A stretch of 64,000 nucleotides of DNA from Streptomyces sp. PsTaAH-137 (GCF_003259365.1 NZ_QLLY01000015.1:62001-126000); one strand, 5' to 3'; shown: positions 9,014 through 17,567, counted from the first letter of the stretch. Made by a program: numbers and translations. The notes: generated by a model from the letters alone, not told the origin.

Positions 9014-9796
9014 GTGAAGATCGCGCTCATGGACTCGGGAATCGGACTGCTCGCGGCCGCCGCCGCGGTACGGAGCCTGCGGCCCGACGCCGATCTCGTG
9101 CTCTCCTCGGATCCGGACGGCATGCCCTGGGGCCCGCGCACCCCGCAGGACGTCACCGAGCGGGCGCTCGCCGTCTGCGAGGCCGCCGCCGCGCACCGCC
9201 CCGACGCCCTGATCATCGCCTGCAACACGGCGTCCGTGCACGCCCTGCCCGCGGTCCGGGCCCGCCTGGAGCCGGAGATCCCCGTCATCGGCACCGTCCC
9301 CGCGATCAAGCCCGCGGCGTCGGGCGGCGGCCCCGTCGCGATCTGGGCCACGCCCGCCACGACCGGCAGCCCGTACCAGCGCGGCCTGATCCGCGACTTC
9401 GCCGCCGGTGTCGAGGTCACCGAAGTGCCCTGCCCGGGCCTCGCCGACGCCGTGCAGTGGGCCGACGAGGACGCCATCGACCGCACCGTCGCGGCCGCCG
9501 CCGCGCTCACCCCGCGTGACGTGCGGACTGTCGTCCTCGGCTGCACCCACTACGAACTGGTGGCGGAGCGTATCCGCGCCGCGCTGGAGCAGCCCGGCGC
9601 CGAGCCGCTCACCCTCCTCGGCAGCGCGGGGGCGGTCGCCGCGCAGGCGCTGCGCAGGGCGGGCGACACGGCCCGTACGAAGACCGGGCACAGCGGGCTC
9701 ACCGTCCTCCTCAGCGGCCGCGAGGAAACGCTTCCGCAGGCGGCGCTCACCTACGCCGAGGGCCGGGCGTTGCAGACCGTCAGCCACGCCGGGTGA
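9014..9796 (+). CDS. Glutamate racemase-like Asp/Glu racemase family protein
   Basis: 260 aa from GTG 9014; ATG 9029 is a later alternative. The frame is open further upstream but that part would overlap the divergent gene. It has the racemase signatures: DSGIG near the N terminus, CNTAS with catalytic Cys about 70, and GCTHY with catalytic Cys about 177. MurI makes D-glutamate for peptidoglycan. The usual Streptomyces murI sits in a different context, and here the substrate-loop motif reads MPWG rather than the common PYG. This may therefore be a second racemase with altered substrate use (inference). The neighbours do not clarify its role. Confidence 0.8.
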   Translation: MKIALMDSGIGLLAAAAAVRSLRPDADLVLSSDPDGMPWGPRTPQDVTERALAVCEAAAAHRPDALIIACNTASVHALPAVRARLEPEIPVIGTVPAIKPAASGGGPVAIWATPATTGSPYQRGLIRDFAAGVEVTEVPCPGLADAVQWADEDAIDRTVAAAAALTPRDVRTVVLGCTHYELVAERIRAALEQPGAEPLTLLGSAGAVAAQALRRAGDTARTKTGHSGLTVLLSGREETLPQAALTYAEGRALQTVSHAG

Positions 9797-9872
9797 CCGC
9801 GGCCACCGTTCCGGAGCAGTGACTCTCCGCGAGGCGGTGCCTCCGCGGCGGAACATGAGTAGTCTCGAGTGC

Positions 9873-10436
9873 ATGAGGAAAGACGCCGCCGACGCAGCTC
9901 CCGGGCGACGCACGTCCGACCGGGTGACCGAGATCTGGACCGGCCGCGCGCACAACCGTGTGCAGTGGCTGCTCGCCCTGGGCGGCCTCGCCTGCCTGGC
10001 CCTGGGCATCGAGCTCGCCGTGGACAGCTCCTGGGCCACCGGGATCGCCGCCCTGGCGATGTCCGTGGTCGGACTGATCGCCGTCGGCCTGCTGGTGCTC
10101 TTCGGCACCCTCGCGTTCCTGCACGTCGCGGTGAAGGTCGACAAGGACCACCTCGAAGTGCGCTGCGGCCACGTCGGCCTGCCGCGCCGCCGGATCCCGC
10201 TCGCCCATGTCGTCGACGCCGACTTCGCGCCGCGCGTCACCCCGCGCCAGTGGGGCGGCTGGGGCTACCGCTGGCGTCCCGAGATCGGCACCGCCGTCGT
10301 CGTCCGGCGCGGCGAAGGCGTCGTGCTCAGCCTCGGTGACGGCCGGAAGTTCACGGTGACCGTCGACGACGCCGAGAGCGCGGTGCGCCACATCCGCGAC
10401 CGGCTGAAGCCGGCTCCCGCGCGGCCGGTGGCCTGA
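9873..10436 (+). CDS. Two-helix membrane protein with PH-like C-terminal domain
   Basis: About 187 aa from ATG 9873 (ATG 9855 is an in-frame alternative; neither has a strong ribosome site). Residues about 30-75 contain two hydrophobic helices in close succession. The remaining 110 residues form a soluble beta-rich domain, 'LEVRCGHVGLPRRRIPLAHVVDADF' and 'WGGWGYRW', resembling the bacterial PH-like (DUF3093/YdbS-type) domain seen in actinobacterial membrane proteins. Function unknown. It runs towards the O-antigen-ligase-like gene and shares a bidirectional terminator with it. Confidence 0.72.
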   Translation: MRKDAADAAPGRRTSDRVTEIWTGRAHNRVQWLLALGGLACLALGIELAVDSSWATGIAALAMSVVGLIAVGLLVLFGTLAFLHVAVKVDKDHLEVRCGHVGLPRRRIPLAHVVDADFAPRVTPRQWGGWGYRWRPEIGTAVVVRRGEGVVLSLGDGRKFTVTVDDAESAVRHIRDRLKPAPARPVA

Positions 10437-10459
10437 CGCCCCGCTCGCCCGTCGACCGA

Positions 10460-11509
10460 TCAGCCTCGGCCGCCCCGGACAGGTTCCGGGGCGGCCGCGT
10501 CGTCCACCGGCTCGTCGCCGAACGGCACCGCGGTGGCGATGCCCGCGAGCAGCCCCGCGCCCGCCGTCACGGCCGTGAAGCTGAGCGGATTCCCGACCGT
10601 CGCCAGCACCGCCACCCCCGTCAGGGCCGCTCCGGCCGTGAGCACCACCGGGGTCGGGCGGGTCGAGCGCCACAGCACGTACAGCAGCCAGCAGTACGCG
10701 GCCGCGAGCAGCGCGAGCCCGACGAAGCCCTGTTCCGCCGCGACCTGGAGCACGGCCGAGTGCGGTCGGGCGTCCGGTACCGAGGGCGCCGTGTACAGGG
10801 TGGACACCGTGCCGAACTCCTCGAACCGGCCCGGTCCCGCCCCGAGCGCCGGATCGGACGCGGCCAGGTCCAGCGCCCGGTGCCACAGCCGGACACGGTC
10901 CTCGGACAGCTCGCTCTCCAGGAACGACGCCGGCCCCGGCGGCAGGGCGCCGCCGGCGAGCGCGACGCCGAGTCCCGCCACCGCGGCCGTGCCGACGCCG
11001 AGGCCCAGGAGCGCTCCCGCGCGGTGCCGGAGCCGGGCCGCGGCGAGCGCGCACAGGACGACGCCGCCACTCGCCGCCGCTCCGGCCGCGGATCCGGCCA
11101 CGGCACCCACCACGACGGTGCCGGCCGACAGCAGATGCAGCGCGACCCGCATGCGCCGGGTCCGTGACGCCCAGGCCGCGCAGGCCAGGGCGCCCGTCGA
11201 CAGCACCAGCAGCGCGGCCGTCGCCCCGGCGCCGCCCAGCGGGCCCGAGGTGTTCGGGGCGGGCACCGCCTGCGGGGACGCGACGGCCAGGCCCAGACCG
11301 GCGGCTCCGACCACGCAGGACGTGGCGACCGGGGCGAGCCCGCCGGCGATCCGCCCGCCCGCGTATCCGGCGGCGACGGCCAGGACGGCGAGCAGTACCC
11401 CTTCGGGGCGGCCCGCCCGCGCCGTCGCCGTGATCAGTGACCATGCCGCGCAGCCGCCGAGCACGGCGATGCCCACGACGTCCGACGCCCCGCGCCGTCG
11501 CCGCTCCAC
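10460..11509 (-). CDS. O-antigen ligase / Wzy-like polytopic membrane protein
   Basis: About 349 aa from GTG 11509. The frame stays open to ATG 11623, but the extra 38 residues look non-coding in composition, so I prefer the internal GTG. About ten hydrophobic segments fill the protein. The large periplasmic loop holds RVRLWHRALDLAASDP followed by GAGPGRF and HSAVLQ, which is the Wzy_C signature of O-antigen ligases and polysaccharide polymerases (R..W..A....P..G.G...F ... H). Such proteins join lipid-linked glycans outside the membrane. No exopolysaccharide cluster surrounds it; the MaoC gene lies upstream on the same strand. Confidence 0.72.
   Translation of the reverse strand: MERRRRGASDVVGIAVLGGCAAWSLITATARAGRPEGVLLAVLAVAAGYAGGRIAGGLAPVATSCVVGAAGLGLAVASPQAVPAPNTSGPLGGAGATAALLVLSTGALACAAWASRTRRMRVALHLLSAGTVVVGAVAGSAAGAAASGGVVLCALAAARLRHRAGALLGLGVGTAAVAGLGVALAGGALPPGPASFLESELSEDRVRLWHRALDLAASDPALGAGPGRFEEFGTVSTLYTAPSVPDARPHSAVLQVAAEQGFVGLALLAAAYCWLLYVLWRSTRPTPVVLTAGAALTGVAVLATVGNPLSFTAVTAGAGLLAGIATAVPFGDEPVDDAAAPEPVRGGRG
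10468..10496. terminator. Bidirectional terminator between convergent genes
   Basis: A perfect 12-bp stem (GGCCGCCCCGGA pairing with TCCGGGGCGGCC) with a 5-nt loop sits just past the plus-strand stop at 10436 and inside the last codons of the minus-strand gene. It can stop transcription from both sides. Confidence 0.75.
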
Positions 11510-11687
11510 TCCCGGCCCGGTACTCGTGGACCACCCCGTCGATCCCAACCCCGTCGCCCCCCGACTGAGACGGGCCCCGCACGCGCATGGCCGGATCAGG
11601 CACCACGCCGGGGACTCGGGCACACGGTAACGGCTGGTGCGGCGCTTTGGGCCGCAGTTGCGCAGGAACGTTCCTGGCGCGGTTGCG

Positions 11688-12209
11688 TCAGTGCTGCGGC
11701 GCGGGTCGGCCGGCGTCGCGGCTGCGCAGCAGGTTCATCGCGGTGAGCGTGAGGACGGTCTCGTCGTGCTGGTTGAGCACCTCGACGTCGGTGTGCACGA
11801 TGCCGCGGTCCGGCTTGGAGCGCGAGAGCCGCGCCGCGCGGACCGTCGTACGGATCGACAGCCGGTCCCCGGGACGGACCGGACGGGTCCAGCGCAGCGT
11901 GTCGATGCCGGGCGAGGCCAGACTGGCGATCCTGCTGACGTAGTGGTCGGCGTAGAGCCGCATCATCACCGACGCGGTGTGCCAGCCACTGGCGATGAGC
12001 CCGTCGAACGGCCCCGCCGCGGCGGCGACGGGGTCGGTGTGGATGCTCTGCGGATCGAACTCCCCGGCGAACCGAAGGATGTCCGCCTCGGTCACCGCGA
12101 TGCTCCCGTACCGGTAGGTCGCACCGGGGACGTAGTCCTCGAAGTACCGAGCCTCCACGGGGGTGGTGAAGTCGGGGCCGATGGCGGAGGTCACTGGAGT
12201 CGTCGTCAT
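11688..12209 (-). CDS. MaoC family hot-dog dehydratase
   Basis: 173 aa, ATG start. A single hot-dog domain with RYFEDYVPGATYRYGSIAVTEADILRFAGEFDPQSIHTDP carries the hydratase-2 motif: the catalytic Asp and His are in 'FDPQSIHTDP'. 'LIASGWHTASVMMRL' and 'GIDTLRWTRPVRPGD' complete the family core. These enzymes hydrate or dehydrate enoyl-CoA-type substrates. No fatty-acid genes adjoin it, so the substrate is unknown. Its upstream region (12210-12367) is shared with the divergent SHOCT gene. Confidence 0.88.
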   Translation of the reverse strand: MTTTPVTSAIGPDFTTPVEARYFEDYVPGATYRYGSIAVTEADILRFAGEFDPQSIHTDPVAAAAGPFDGLIASGWHTASVMMRLYADHYVSRIASLASPGIDTLRWTRPVRPGDRLSIRTTVRAARLSRSKPDRGIVHTDVEVLNQHDETVLTLTAMNLLRSRDAGRPAPQH

Positions 12210-12367
12210 CGGCGCACGCTAGCCCATCGGGCGCGCTGTCCGGCGCGCGGTGTTGGCCCCTTCGGCCCATGACGGGGCCGGAGTTCGGGGCCACGGTGGA
12301 AGCGAGGCGCAGGTACCGCGGGGCGCCGGGCCTCCCGTGCTCTGGGCCCGTGAGGGAGTGAGCGACT

Positions 12368-12646
12368 GTGCTGTTCTGGAACGAACACGACGCCGGAGGA
12401 TGGGCCTGGTTCGCCATGTCGGCGGGGATGCTGCTGTTCTGGCTGCTCGTGGGCGTGATCGCCGTGCTCTCGTTCCGGGCGCTGTCCCGCCCGGAGCGGA
12501 CCGTGCCGACCCGGGAGGCCGCACCCGGGACGATCCTCGACGAACGGTTCGCGCGCGGTGACATCGACGAGGACGAGTACCGGCGCCGGCGGGCCGTCCT
12601 GAGCGGACGGCCCGCCGGCGAGGGCGACCGGCTGCGGAAGCGATGA
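12368..12646 (+). CDS. Small SHOCT-domain membrane protein
   Basis: 92 aa, GTG start at 12368. One membrane helix (about 14-37) is followed by a soluble tail containing ILDERFARGDIDEDEYRRRRAVL, the SHOCT motif (short C-terminal domain, an oligomerisation or targeting module). Small SHOCT proteins often sit next to stress genes. It opens the stress island and faces the universal-stress-protein gene at its 3' end. Confidence 0.85.
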   Translation: MLFWNEHDAGGWAWFAMSAGMLLFWLLVGVIAVLSFRALSRPERTVPTREAAPGTILDERFARGDIDEDEYRRRRAVLSGRPAGEGDRLRKR

Positions 12647-12665
12647 GGTGGAAGGAGGCCGCTCC

Positions 12666-13550
12666 TCAGTCGTGGGGCACCAGCAGCACGGGGCACGCCG
12701 TGCGGTGGATCAGGGCGTGGGCGACGTGGCCCAGGCGGGCGCCCGCCGCCGTCCGGCGTCCGACGAGCACGAGCCCCGCGGTCTCGGCCGCCATGAGCAG
12801 ACGGTGGGCCGGATGGCCGTATTCGAGACGCTCCACGACCTGAATCTCGGGGAACTTGTGCCGCCACGGCCGCAGCGTCGCATGCAGCATCTTCAGCCGT
12901 TCCGTCTCGGCGCCCGCGGCGTCGCCGGGCGGTGTGGTCCCGGGCGTGCAGCCGTGCAGCACCGGCAGCGTCCAGGCGTGCAGCACCTGGAGATCCAGGC
13001 CGCGCACCGCCGCCGCTTCGAAGGCGTGAGTGAGCAGTTCGTCGCCGGGGTGCGCGAGGTCCAGGCCGGCCAGCACGGGACGGTAGGGCGCCGGGACCGG
13101 CCCCGTGCGCTCGTCCTCGGGGCGCTGCCCGGCCCTGACGAGGGCGACCGGGCCGGTGGCGCGGGCACAGACGGCGGCGGCCACCGAGCCCACGAGGAAG
13201 CCGGTGAAGCCGGACAGGCCGCGGGAGCCGAGCACCAGCATCGTCGACGTGGCGGCGGCGTCGAGCAGCACGGGCACCGCGGCGCCTTCGGTGTGGCCGA
13301 ACCGGATCTCCAGCGCCGGGTGCGCGTAGGAGAGCTGGCGCGGCAGATCGTGCAGGGCGGCGGCCGCCCGCTCGGCCGGGGCGTCCAGCTCCGGAAGGCC
13401 GGACGGCCCGGCCGCGCCGGGACCCGCGTGCAGCAGGCGCAGCGGCAGACTGTGCCGTACGGCTTCGCGGGCGGCCCAGTCGGCGGCGTCCCGGCTCTCG
13501 GGGGAGCCGTCGATGCCGGCGGTGATCGGGCGCGCGGACAGGGGTGACAT
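12666..13550 (-). CDS. Universal stress protein (tandem UspA domains)
   Basis: 294 aa with two UspA domains. The first begins ITAGIDGSPESRDAADWAAREA and has an intact ATP-binding signature G-2x-G-9x-GS in LGSRGLSGFTGFLVGS. The second (about 150-294) starts PVLAGLDLAHPGD and ends VGRRTAAGARLGHVAHALI, a weaker nucleotide motif. Tandem Usp proteins of actinobacteria bind ATP and regulate growth under hypoxia or stress (Rv2623 type). It lies 25 bp behind the phosphoketolase gene and is almost certainly the last gene of the usp-xfp-usp operon whose promoter region holds a DosR-like palindrome (16972-16989). Confidence 0.92.
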   Translation of the reverse strand: MSPLSARPITAGIDGSPESRDAADWAAREAVRHSLPLRLLHAGPGAAGPSGLPELDAPAERAAAALHDLPRQLSYAHPALEIRFGHTEGAAVPVLLDAAATSTMLVLGSRGLSGFTGFLVGSVAAAVCARATGPVALVRAGQRPEDERTGPVPAPYRPVLAGLDLAHPGDELLTHAFEAAAVRGLDLQVLHAWTLPVLHGCTPGTTPPGDAAGAETERLKMLHATLRPWRHKFPEIQVVERLEYGHPAHRLLMAAETAGLVLVGRRTAAGARLGHVAHALIHRTACPVLLVPHD

Positions 13551-13575
13551 GAGGCGGACCTCCTCGGGGCGCGGG

Positions 13576-15939
13576 TCAGCCGGTCCAGGACCAGGCTGCG
13601 ACGTCGGGCAGATCGGTGCCGTGCTCGCGGATCCAGGTGTGGTGCCGGGTCCTGGCGTCGGCCATCCGCTGGCGGACCGCCGCCGCGCGGACGGCGAGTC
13701 CGGGCACCCGGTCGATGACGTCCATGACGAGGCGGAAGCGGTCGAGGTCGTTGCGCACGACCATGTCGAACGGCGTGGTCGTGGTGCCCGACTCCTTGTA
13801 GCCGCGCACGTGGAGCCGGGCGTGGCCGGAGCGGCGATAGGTGAGCCGGTGGATCAGCCAGGGATATCCGTGGTAGGCGAAGATGACGGGTTTACCGGGG
13901 GTGAACAGGGCGTCGTACGCGAAGTCGGCCATCCCGTGCGGGTGTTCGTCGTGCGGCATCAGGCGCGTCATGTCGACGACGTTGACCACACGCACCGTCA
14001 GCTCCGGCAGGTACCGGCGCAGCAGCGAGGCCGCGGCGAGGACCTCCTGCGTGGGCACGTCCCCCGCGCAGGCGAGGACGGCGTCCGGCTCCCCGGAACC
14101 GTTCTCCGTGCCCGCCCACTCCCAGATCCCGGCGCCGCGCGCGCAGTGGGCGCGGGCCTCGTCCAGCGAGAGCCAGTCGAAGCACGGCTGCTTCCCGGCG
14201 ACGATCACATTGACGTAGTCACGGCTGTGCAGGACGTGCTCGGCGACGGACAGCAGTGTGTTGGCGTCCGGCGGCAGATACACCCGGACGACATCGGGAC
14301 TCTTGTTGAGGACGTGGTCGACGAAACCGGGATCCTGGTGCGAGAAGCCGTTGTGGTCCTGACGCCACACGTGTGAGGTGAGCAGATAGTTCAGCGAGGG
14401 GACGGGGCGCCGCCACGCCAGCTGCCGTGCCGTCCTGAGCCACTTGATGTGCTGGTTCACCATCGAGTCGACGATGTGCACGAACGCCTCGTAGCAGGAG
14501 AACAGCCCGTGCCGTCCGGTGAGCAGATACCCCTCCAGCCAGCCCTGGCACAGGTGTTCCGACAGCACCTCCATCACGCGGCCGTCCCTCGCCAGGTGCT
14601 CGTCCGTCGGCCTGGTCCCGGCCTGCCACGCCTTCCCTGTCACGTCGAACAGCGCCTGGAGCCGGTTGGAGGCGGTCTCGTCCGGTCCGACCACACGGAA
14701 GTCGCGGCGCCGGGCGGTGTCCCGCATGACCTGTGCGAGCAGATCACCGAGGACACGGGTCGGCTCGTGGAGCGTGGTGCCCGGCTTGTCGACGGGGACG
14801 GCGAAGCGTTCGAGCGGGGCGAGGGGCAGGCGCCTGGTCAGCAGGCCGCCGTTGGCATGCGGGTTCGCGCCCATGCGGCGGGTGCCCTCGGGTACGTGTG
14901 CGAGGACCGGGGGAGTGGGCCGGCCCTGCGCGTCGAAGAGTTTCTCGGGCCGGTACGAGCGCAGCCACTTCTCCAACTGGGCCAGGTGCTCGGGATTTTC
15001 GCGCACGTTCGCGAGCGGCACCTGGTGCGAGCGCCACGTGTCCTCGACGGGTTCGCCGTCCACCGTCCGCGGGCCCGTCCAGCCCTTCGGGGTGCGCAGC
15101 ACGATCATCGGCCAGCGCGGTCGCGCCGTGTTTCCCGCCGTACGTGCCTCGTGCTGGATCCGCGCGATCCGGTCCAGGCAGTCGTCGAGGGCCCGCGCCA
15201 ACTCCCGGTGTACGCGCAGGGGTTCGCGCCCCGTGACGTGGACCGGCTCATGACCGAATCCGCGCAGCAGGTCGTCAAGTTCGGACTCGGGCAGCCGGGC
15301 CAGCACGGTCGGATTGCCGATCTTGTAGCCGTTGAGGTGGAGGATCGGCAGGACCGCGCCGTCGTGCACCGGGTCGACGAACTTGGTGGAGTGCCAGGAC
15401 GCGGCGAGCGGACCTGTCTCGGCCTCGCCGTCGCCGACCACGCACGGCACCAGCAGCCCCGGATTGTCGAGGGCCGCGCCGTAGGCATGGGCCAGGGAGT
15501 AGCCCAGCTCGCCGCCCTCGTGGATCGAGCCGGGGGTCTCCGGCGCGACATGGCTCGGGACGCCGCCGGGGAAGGAGAACTGCCGGAACAGCCGCCTCAT
15601 CCCGGCGGCGTCCCGCGTCACGTCCGGGTACACCTCGGTGTAACTGCCGTCCAGCCACGCGTTGGCGAGCACCGCGGGGCCTCCGTGGCCCGGGCCCCAG
15701 ACGCACAGCGCGTCCAGGCCGCGCGCCCTGACGGCACGGTTCACGTGGGTGTGCACGAGGTTGAGTCCGGGCGAGGTGCCCCAGTGGCCGAGCAGGCGCG
15801 GCTTGATGTGTTCGGCCGCCAGCGGCCGGGTGAGCAGCGGGTTGTCGAGCAGATAGATCTGTCCCACCGACAGGTAGTTGGCGGCGCGCCAGTGCGCGTC
15901 GAGCGCGGCCAGCCGGCTCTTCGTCGGGTCCTTCGCCAT
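13576..15939 (-). CDS. xfp: Phosphoketolase (xylulose-5-P/fructose-6-P type)
   Basis: 787 aa from ATG 15939, which has GGAGG seven bases upstream. The frame is open much further upstream but that region encodes another gene. It is a TPP-dependent enzyme that splits xylulose-5-phosphate (and often fructose-6-phosphate) with phosphate to acetyl phosphate plus an aldose phosphate. Diagnostic sequence: YLSVGQIYLLDNPLL, WGTSPGLN, VWGPGHGGPA, GGELGYSLAHAYGAALDNP and the TPP/Mg2+ motif GDGEAETGPLA; the C-terminal part has SHVWRQDHNGFSHQDPGF. It is full length. Flanking Usp genes on the same strand form one operon, implying use as an energy bypass (acetyl-P to ATP) under oxygen or energy limitation. 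Confidence 0.96.
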   Translation of the reverse strand: MAKDPTKSRLAALDAHWRAANYLSVGQIYLLDNPLLTRPLAAEHIKPRLLGHWGTSPGLNLVHTHVNRAVRARGLDALCVWGPGHGGPAVLANAWLDGSYTEVYPDVTRDAAGMRRLFRQFSFPGGVPSHVAPETPGSIHEGGELGYSLAHAYGAALDNPGLLVPCVVGDGEAETGPLAASWHSTKFVDPVHDGAVLPILHLNGYKIGNPTVLARLPESELDDLLRGFGHEPVHVTGREPLRVHRELARALDDCLDRIARIQHEARTAGNTARPRWPMIVLRTPKGWTGPRTVDGEPVEDTWRSHQVPLANVRENPEHLAQLEKWLRSYRPEKLFDAQGRPTPPVLAHVPEGTRRMGANPHANGGLLTRRLPLAPLERFAVPVDKPGTTLHEPTRVLGDLLAQVMRDTARRRDFRVVGPDETASNRLQALFDVTGKAWQAGTRPTDEHLARDGRVMEVLSEHLCQGWLEGYLLTGRHGLFSCYEAFVHIVDSMVNQHIKWLRTARQLAWRRPVPSLNYLLTSHVWRQDHNGFSHQDPGFVDHVLNKSPDVVRVYLPPDANTLLSVAEHVLHSRDYVNVIVAGKQPCFDWLSLDEARAHCARGAGIWEWAGTENGSGEPDAVLACAGDVPTQEVLAAASLLRRYLPELTVRVVNVVDMTRLMPHDEHPHGMADFAYDALFTPGKPVIFAYHGYPWLIHRLTYRRSGHARLHVRGYKESGTTTTPFDMVVRNDLDRFRLVMDVIDRVPGLAVRAAAVRQRMADARTRHHTWIREHGTDLPDVAAWSWTG

Positions 15940-15986
15940 CGGGATCCTCCGCAAAGGGGCTCGGGTACAGGAGCGTGAGGTGTGCG

Positions 15987-16003
15987 GCGCGGGTGTCCCG
16001 CGC
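15987..16003 (-). promoter_or_regulatory. Intercistronic hairpin between usp and xfp
   Basis: A perfect 7-bp stem, GCGCGGG-TGT-CCCGCGC, lies in the 71-bp gap between the upstream usp gene and xfp. It may partly terminate or protect the transcript and so set different levels of the two products. Confidence 0.4.
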
Positions 16004-16010
16004 GGGCCGG

Positions 16011-16874
16011 TCAGTCGTGCGGGACGACCGCGACCGGGCACGCGGAGTGGTGCAGCACGGCATGGCCGACCGGACCGAGCTGCAGCCCGAACCCGCTCCT
16101 GCGCCGCCGGGCGCCGACGACGAGCAGATCCGACCGGTCGGACGCCGACACCAGGACGTCGCGCGCGGGCCCCTCCTGCTGCACGGCGTGCACCGGCACC
16201 GAGGTGTACCGCTCGGCGGGATCGTGCAGCGCGGCCGCCAGCTCGTTCTCCGCGTGCACCACATGCGCCGCGCGGTCGTCGGTCGGGAAGTCGGGCAGCT
16301 CGTGGGCGGGGCAGCGCCAGGCGCGCAGCGCGACAAGGCGCGACCTGCGCAGCTCGGCGGTCCGAAACGCGAACTCTGTCGCGGCGGCGGCCCGTTCGGG
16401 CTCCCCGATGCCCAGGGCGACCTGACCGTAGCCGCCCCGCACGTTTTCGTCGTGGCCCCGGACCACGACGACCGGGCACTGGGCGTGCGCGGCCACCGGC
16501 AGGCTGACCCCGCCGAGCAGCAGCCCGCCGAACGTGCCGTGCCCACGGCTGCCGACCACCAGCACACCCGCGTCGTGCGACGCCTCGATCAGCGCGGTGG
16601 CCGGATCGTGCGCCACCACCTCCGCGGTGACGCCGAGCTCGGGGGCGCGCTTGGCGGCCCGTTCGACGGCTTGCGCGGCGATGTACTCCGCGTGCCGCTG
16701 TACGGCCCCGCGGTCCGTGCCGAACGACGGCCTGCGGTCCTCGTAGTGCCCCCACCGGGAAGCATGCAGCACCCGCAGTGCGCCGGCGCGCCGAACGGCC
16801 TCGTCGACCGCCCAGTCCAGCGCCTGAAGGCTCGGTTCCGAGCCGTCGACCCCGATGATCAGCGGATCTTCCAC
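16011..16874 (-). CDS. Universal stress protein (tandem UspA domains)
   Basis: 287 aa from GTG 16874, preceded by GAGGAGG. Two UspA domains: the first begins IIGVDGSEPSLQALDWAVDEA with VVGSRGHGTFGGLLLGG (the final S of the ATP signature is G); the second ends VGARRRRSGFGLQLGPVGHAVLHHSACPVAVVPHD, a C-terminal pattern shared with the Usp at 23040-23891, so these two are close paralogues. It is the first gene of a minus-strand operon usp-xfp-usp and diverges from the hydrogenase-protease gene, sharing a 167-bp promoter region that contains a DosR-like box. Confidence 0.92.
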   Translation of the reverse strand: MEDPLIIGVDGSEPSLQALDWAVDEAVRRAGALRVLHASRWGHYEDRRPSFGTDRGAVQRHAEYIAAQAVERAAKRAPELGVTAEVVAHDPATALIEASHDAGVLVVGSRGHGTFGGLLLGGVSLPVAAHAQCPVVVVRGHDENVRGGYGQVALGIGEPERAAAATEFAFRTAELRRSRLVALRAWRCPAHELPDFPTDDRAAHVVHAENELAAALHDPAERYTSVPVHAVQQEGPARDVLVSASDRSDLLVVGARRRRSGFGLQLGPVGHAVLHHSACPVAVVPHD

Positions 16875-16971
16875 GGTTCTCGCCTCCTCGCCGGCGGACC
16901 CCGGCGGGGGCCGTCGTGCACACGCTGGCACCGGGCGCGCGCCGGGTGGAGGGGCGAACCGGTCCCGCTGG

Positions 16972-16989
16972 ACGGGTCGTTCGGCCCGT
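16972..16989. promoter_or_regulatory. DosR-like palindrome (box A)
   Basis: ACGGGTCGTTCGGCCCGT, in the divergent region between the usp-xfp-usp operon and the hydrogenase maturation protease. Its 14-bp core GGGTCGTTCGGCCC has the spacing of the mycobacterial DosR core (GGGACTWWAGTCCC). Related sequences occur at 17796-17813, 23968-23984 and 24049-24066. The assignment is by pattern and context only. Confidence 0.5.
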
Positions 16990-17041
16990 GCGCCGAAGCC
17001 CCGGCGCGCACGACAGTGGGAGGGAACGAAGGAGCCGGCCG

Positions 17042-17551
17042 ATGGCAGCCAGGGCGGGACGCACACGTATCGCGGTGATCGGAGTGGGCAACATGCTCCG
17101 GCGCGACGAGGGCGTCGGCTGGGCGGCCGTCGCCCTCCTGGAGGAGCGGGCGCGGCACAGGCCGCTGCCGCCGGGCACGGCCCTCGCCGTCTGCGACGGG
17201 GACCCCGGACGGCTGATCGGACTCTGGGAGGGCGCGGAGCTGGCCGTCGTCCTGGACACCGCGCACACTCACCCCGGCCGACCAGGACGTGTGCACCGCA
17301 TCGCACTCGACGCCGCACACCTGAACCGCCCGTGCGCGGCGGGCTCGCACGGCCTCGGGCTCGCCGGGGCCGTCGAACTCGCCCGGTTACTCGGCCGGTT
17401 GCCGGGCCGCCTCGTCGTGTACGCGGTCGAGGGCGCCGATCACTCGCTCGGTACGCGGATGTCGCCCGAGGTCAGGGCGAGCGTGGCACACCTGGCGGCC
17501 GCGGTGGAGGACGAGATCGTGCGGCACCGCGACGCCGCCGCCCACCGGTGA
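17042..17551 (+). CDS. [NiFe]-hydrogenase maturation endopeptidase
   Basis: 169 aa from ATG 17042, behind AAGGAG. It has the HyaD/HybD/HycI fold signatures: IAVIGVGNMLRRDEGVGWAAV with the acidic nickel ligand in RRDEG, VVLDTAH (second acidic ligand), and GSHGLGLAGAVELARLLG with the nickel-binding His. This protease removes the C-terminal tail of the hydrogenase large subunit after Ni insertion. No intact large subunit exists in the window, only a stub at 25656-25700, so it may be an orphan. Residue Leu in ARLLGRL is encoded by TTA (17387-17389), the only TTA codon I noticed, implying bldA control. It is followed by the hypC remnant. Confidence 0.88.
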   Translation: MAARAGRTRIAVIGVGNMLRRDEGVGWAAVALLEERARHRPLPPGTALAVCDGDPGRLIGLWEGAELAVVLDTAHTHPGRPGRVHRIALDAAHLNRPCAAGSHGLGLAGAVELARLLGRLPGRLVVYAVEGADHSLGTRMSPEVRASVAHLAAAVEDEIVRHRDAAAHR

Positions 17552-17567
17552 TCTGGGAGGTGGCCGA

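Noticed and set aside
12210..12367. Strong DosR box before the SHOCT/MaoC pair
   Set aside because: Only one half of the best candidate (12253-12268) fits; I mention it as weak rather than listing it as a feature.
13513..15978. Two long plus-strand frames opposite the phosphoketolase gene
   Set aside because: The opposite strand encodes an unmistakable full-length phosphoketolase; the plus frames show only Arg/Gly/Val-rich shadow composition.
16875..17318. Upstream extension of the usp and phosphoketolase frames to 17268-17318
   Set aside because: The frames are merely open; conserved domains and GGAGG-type ribosome sites place the starts at 16874 and 15939.
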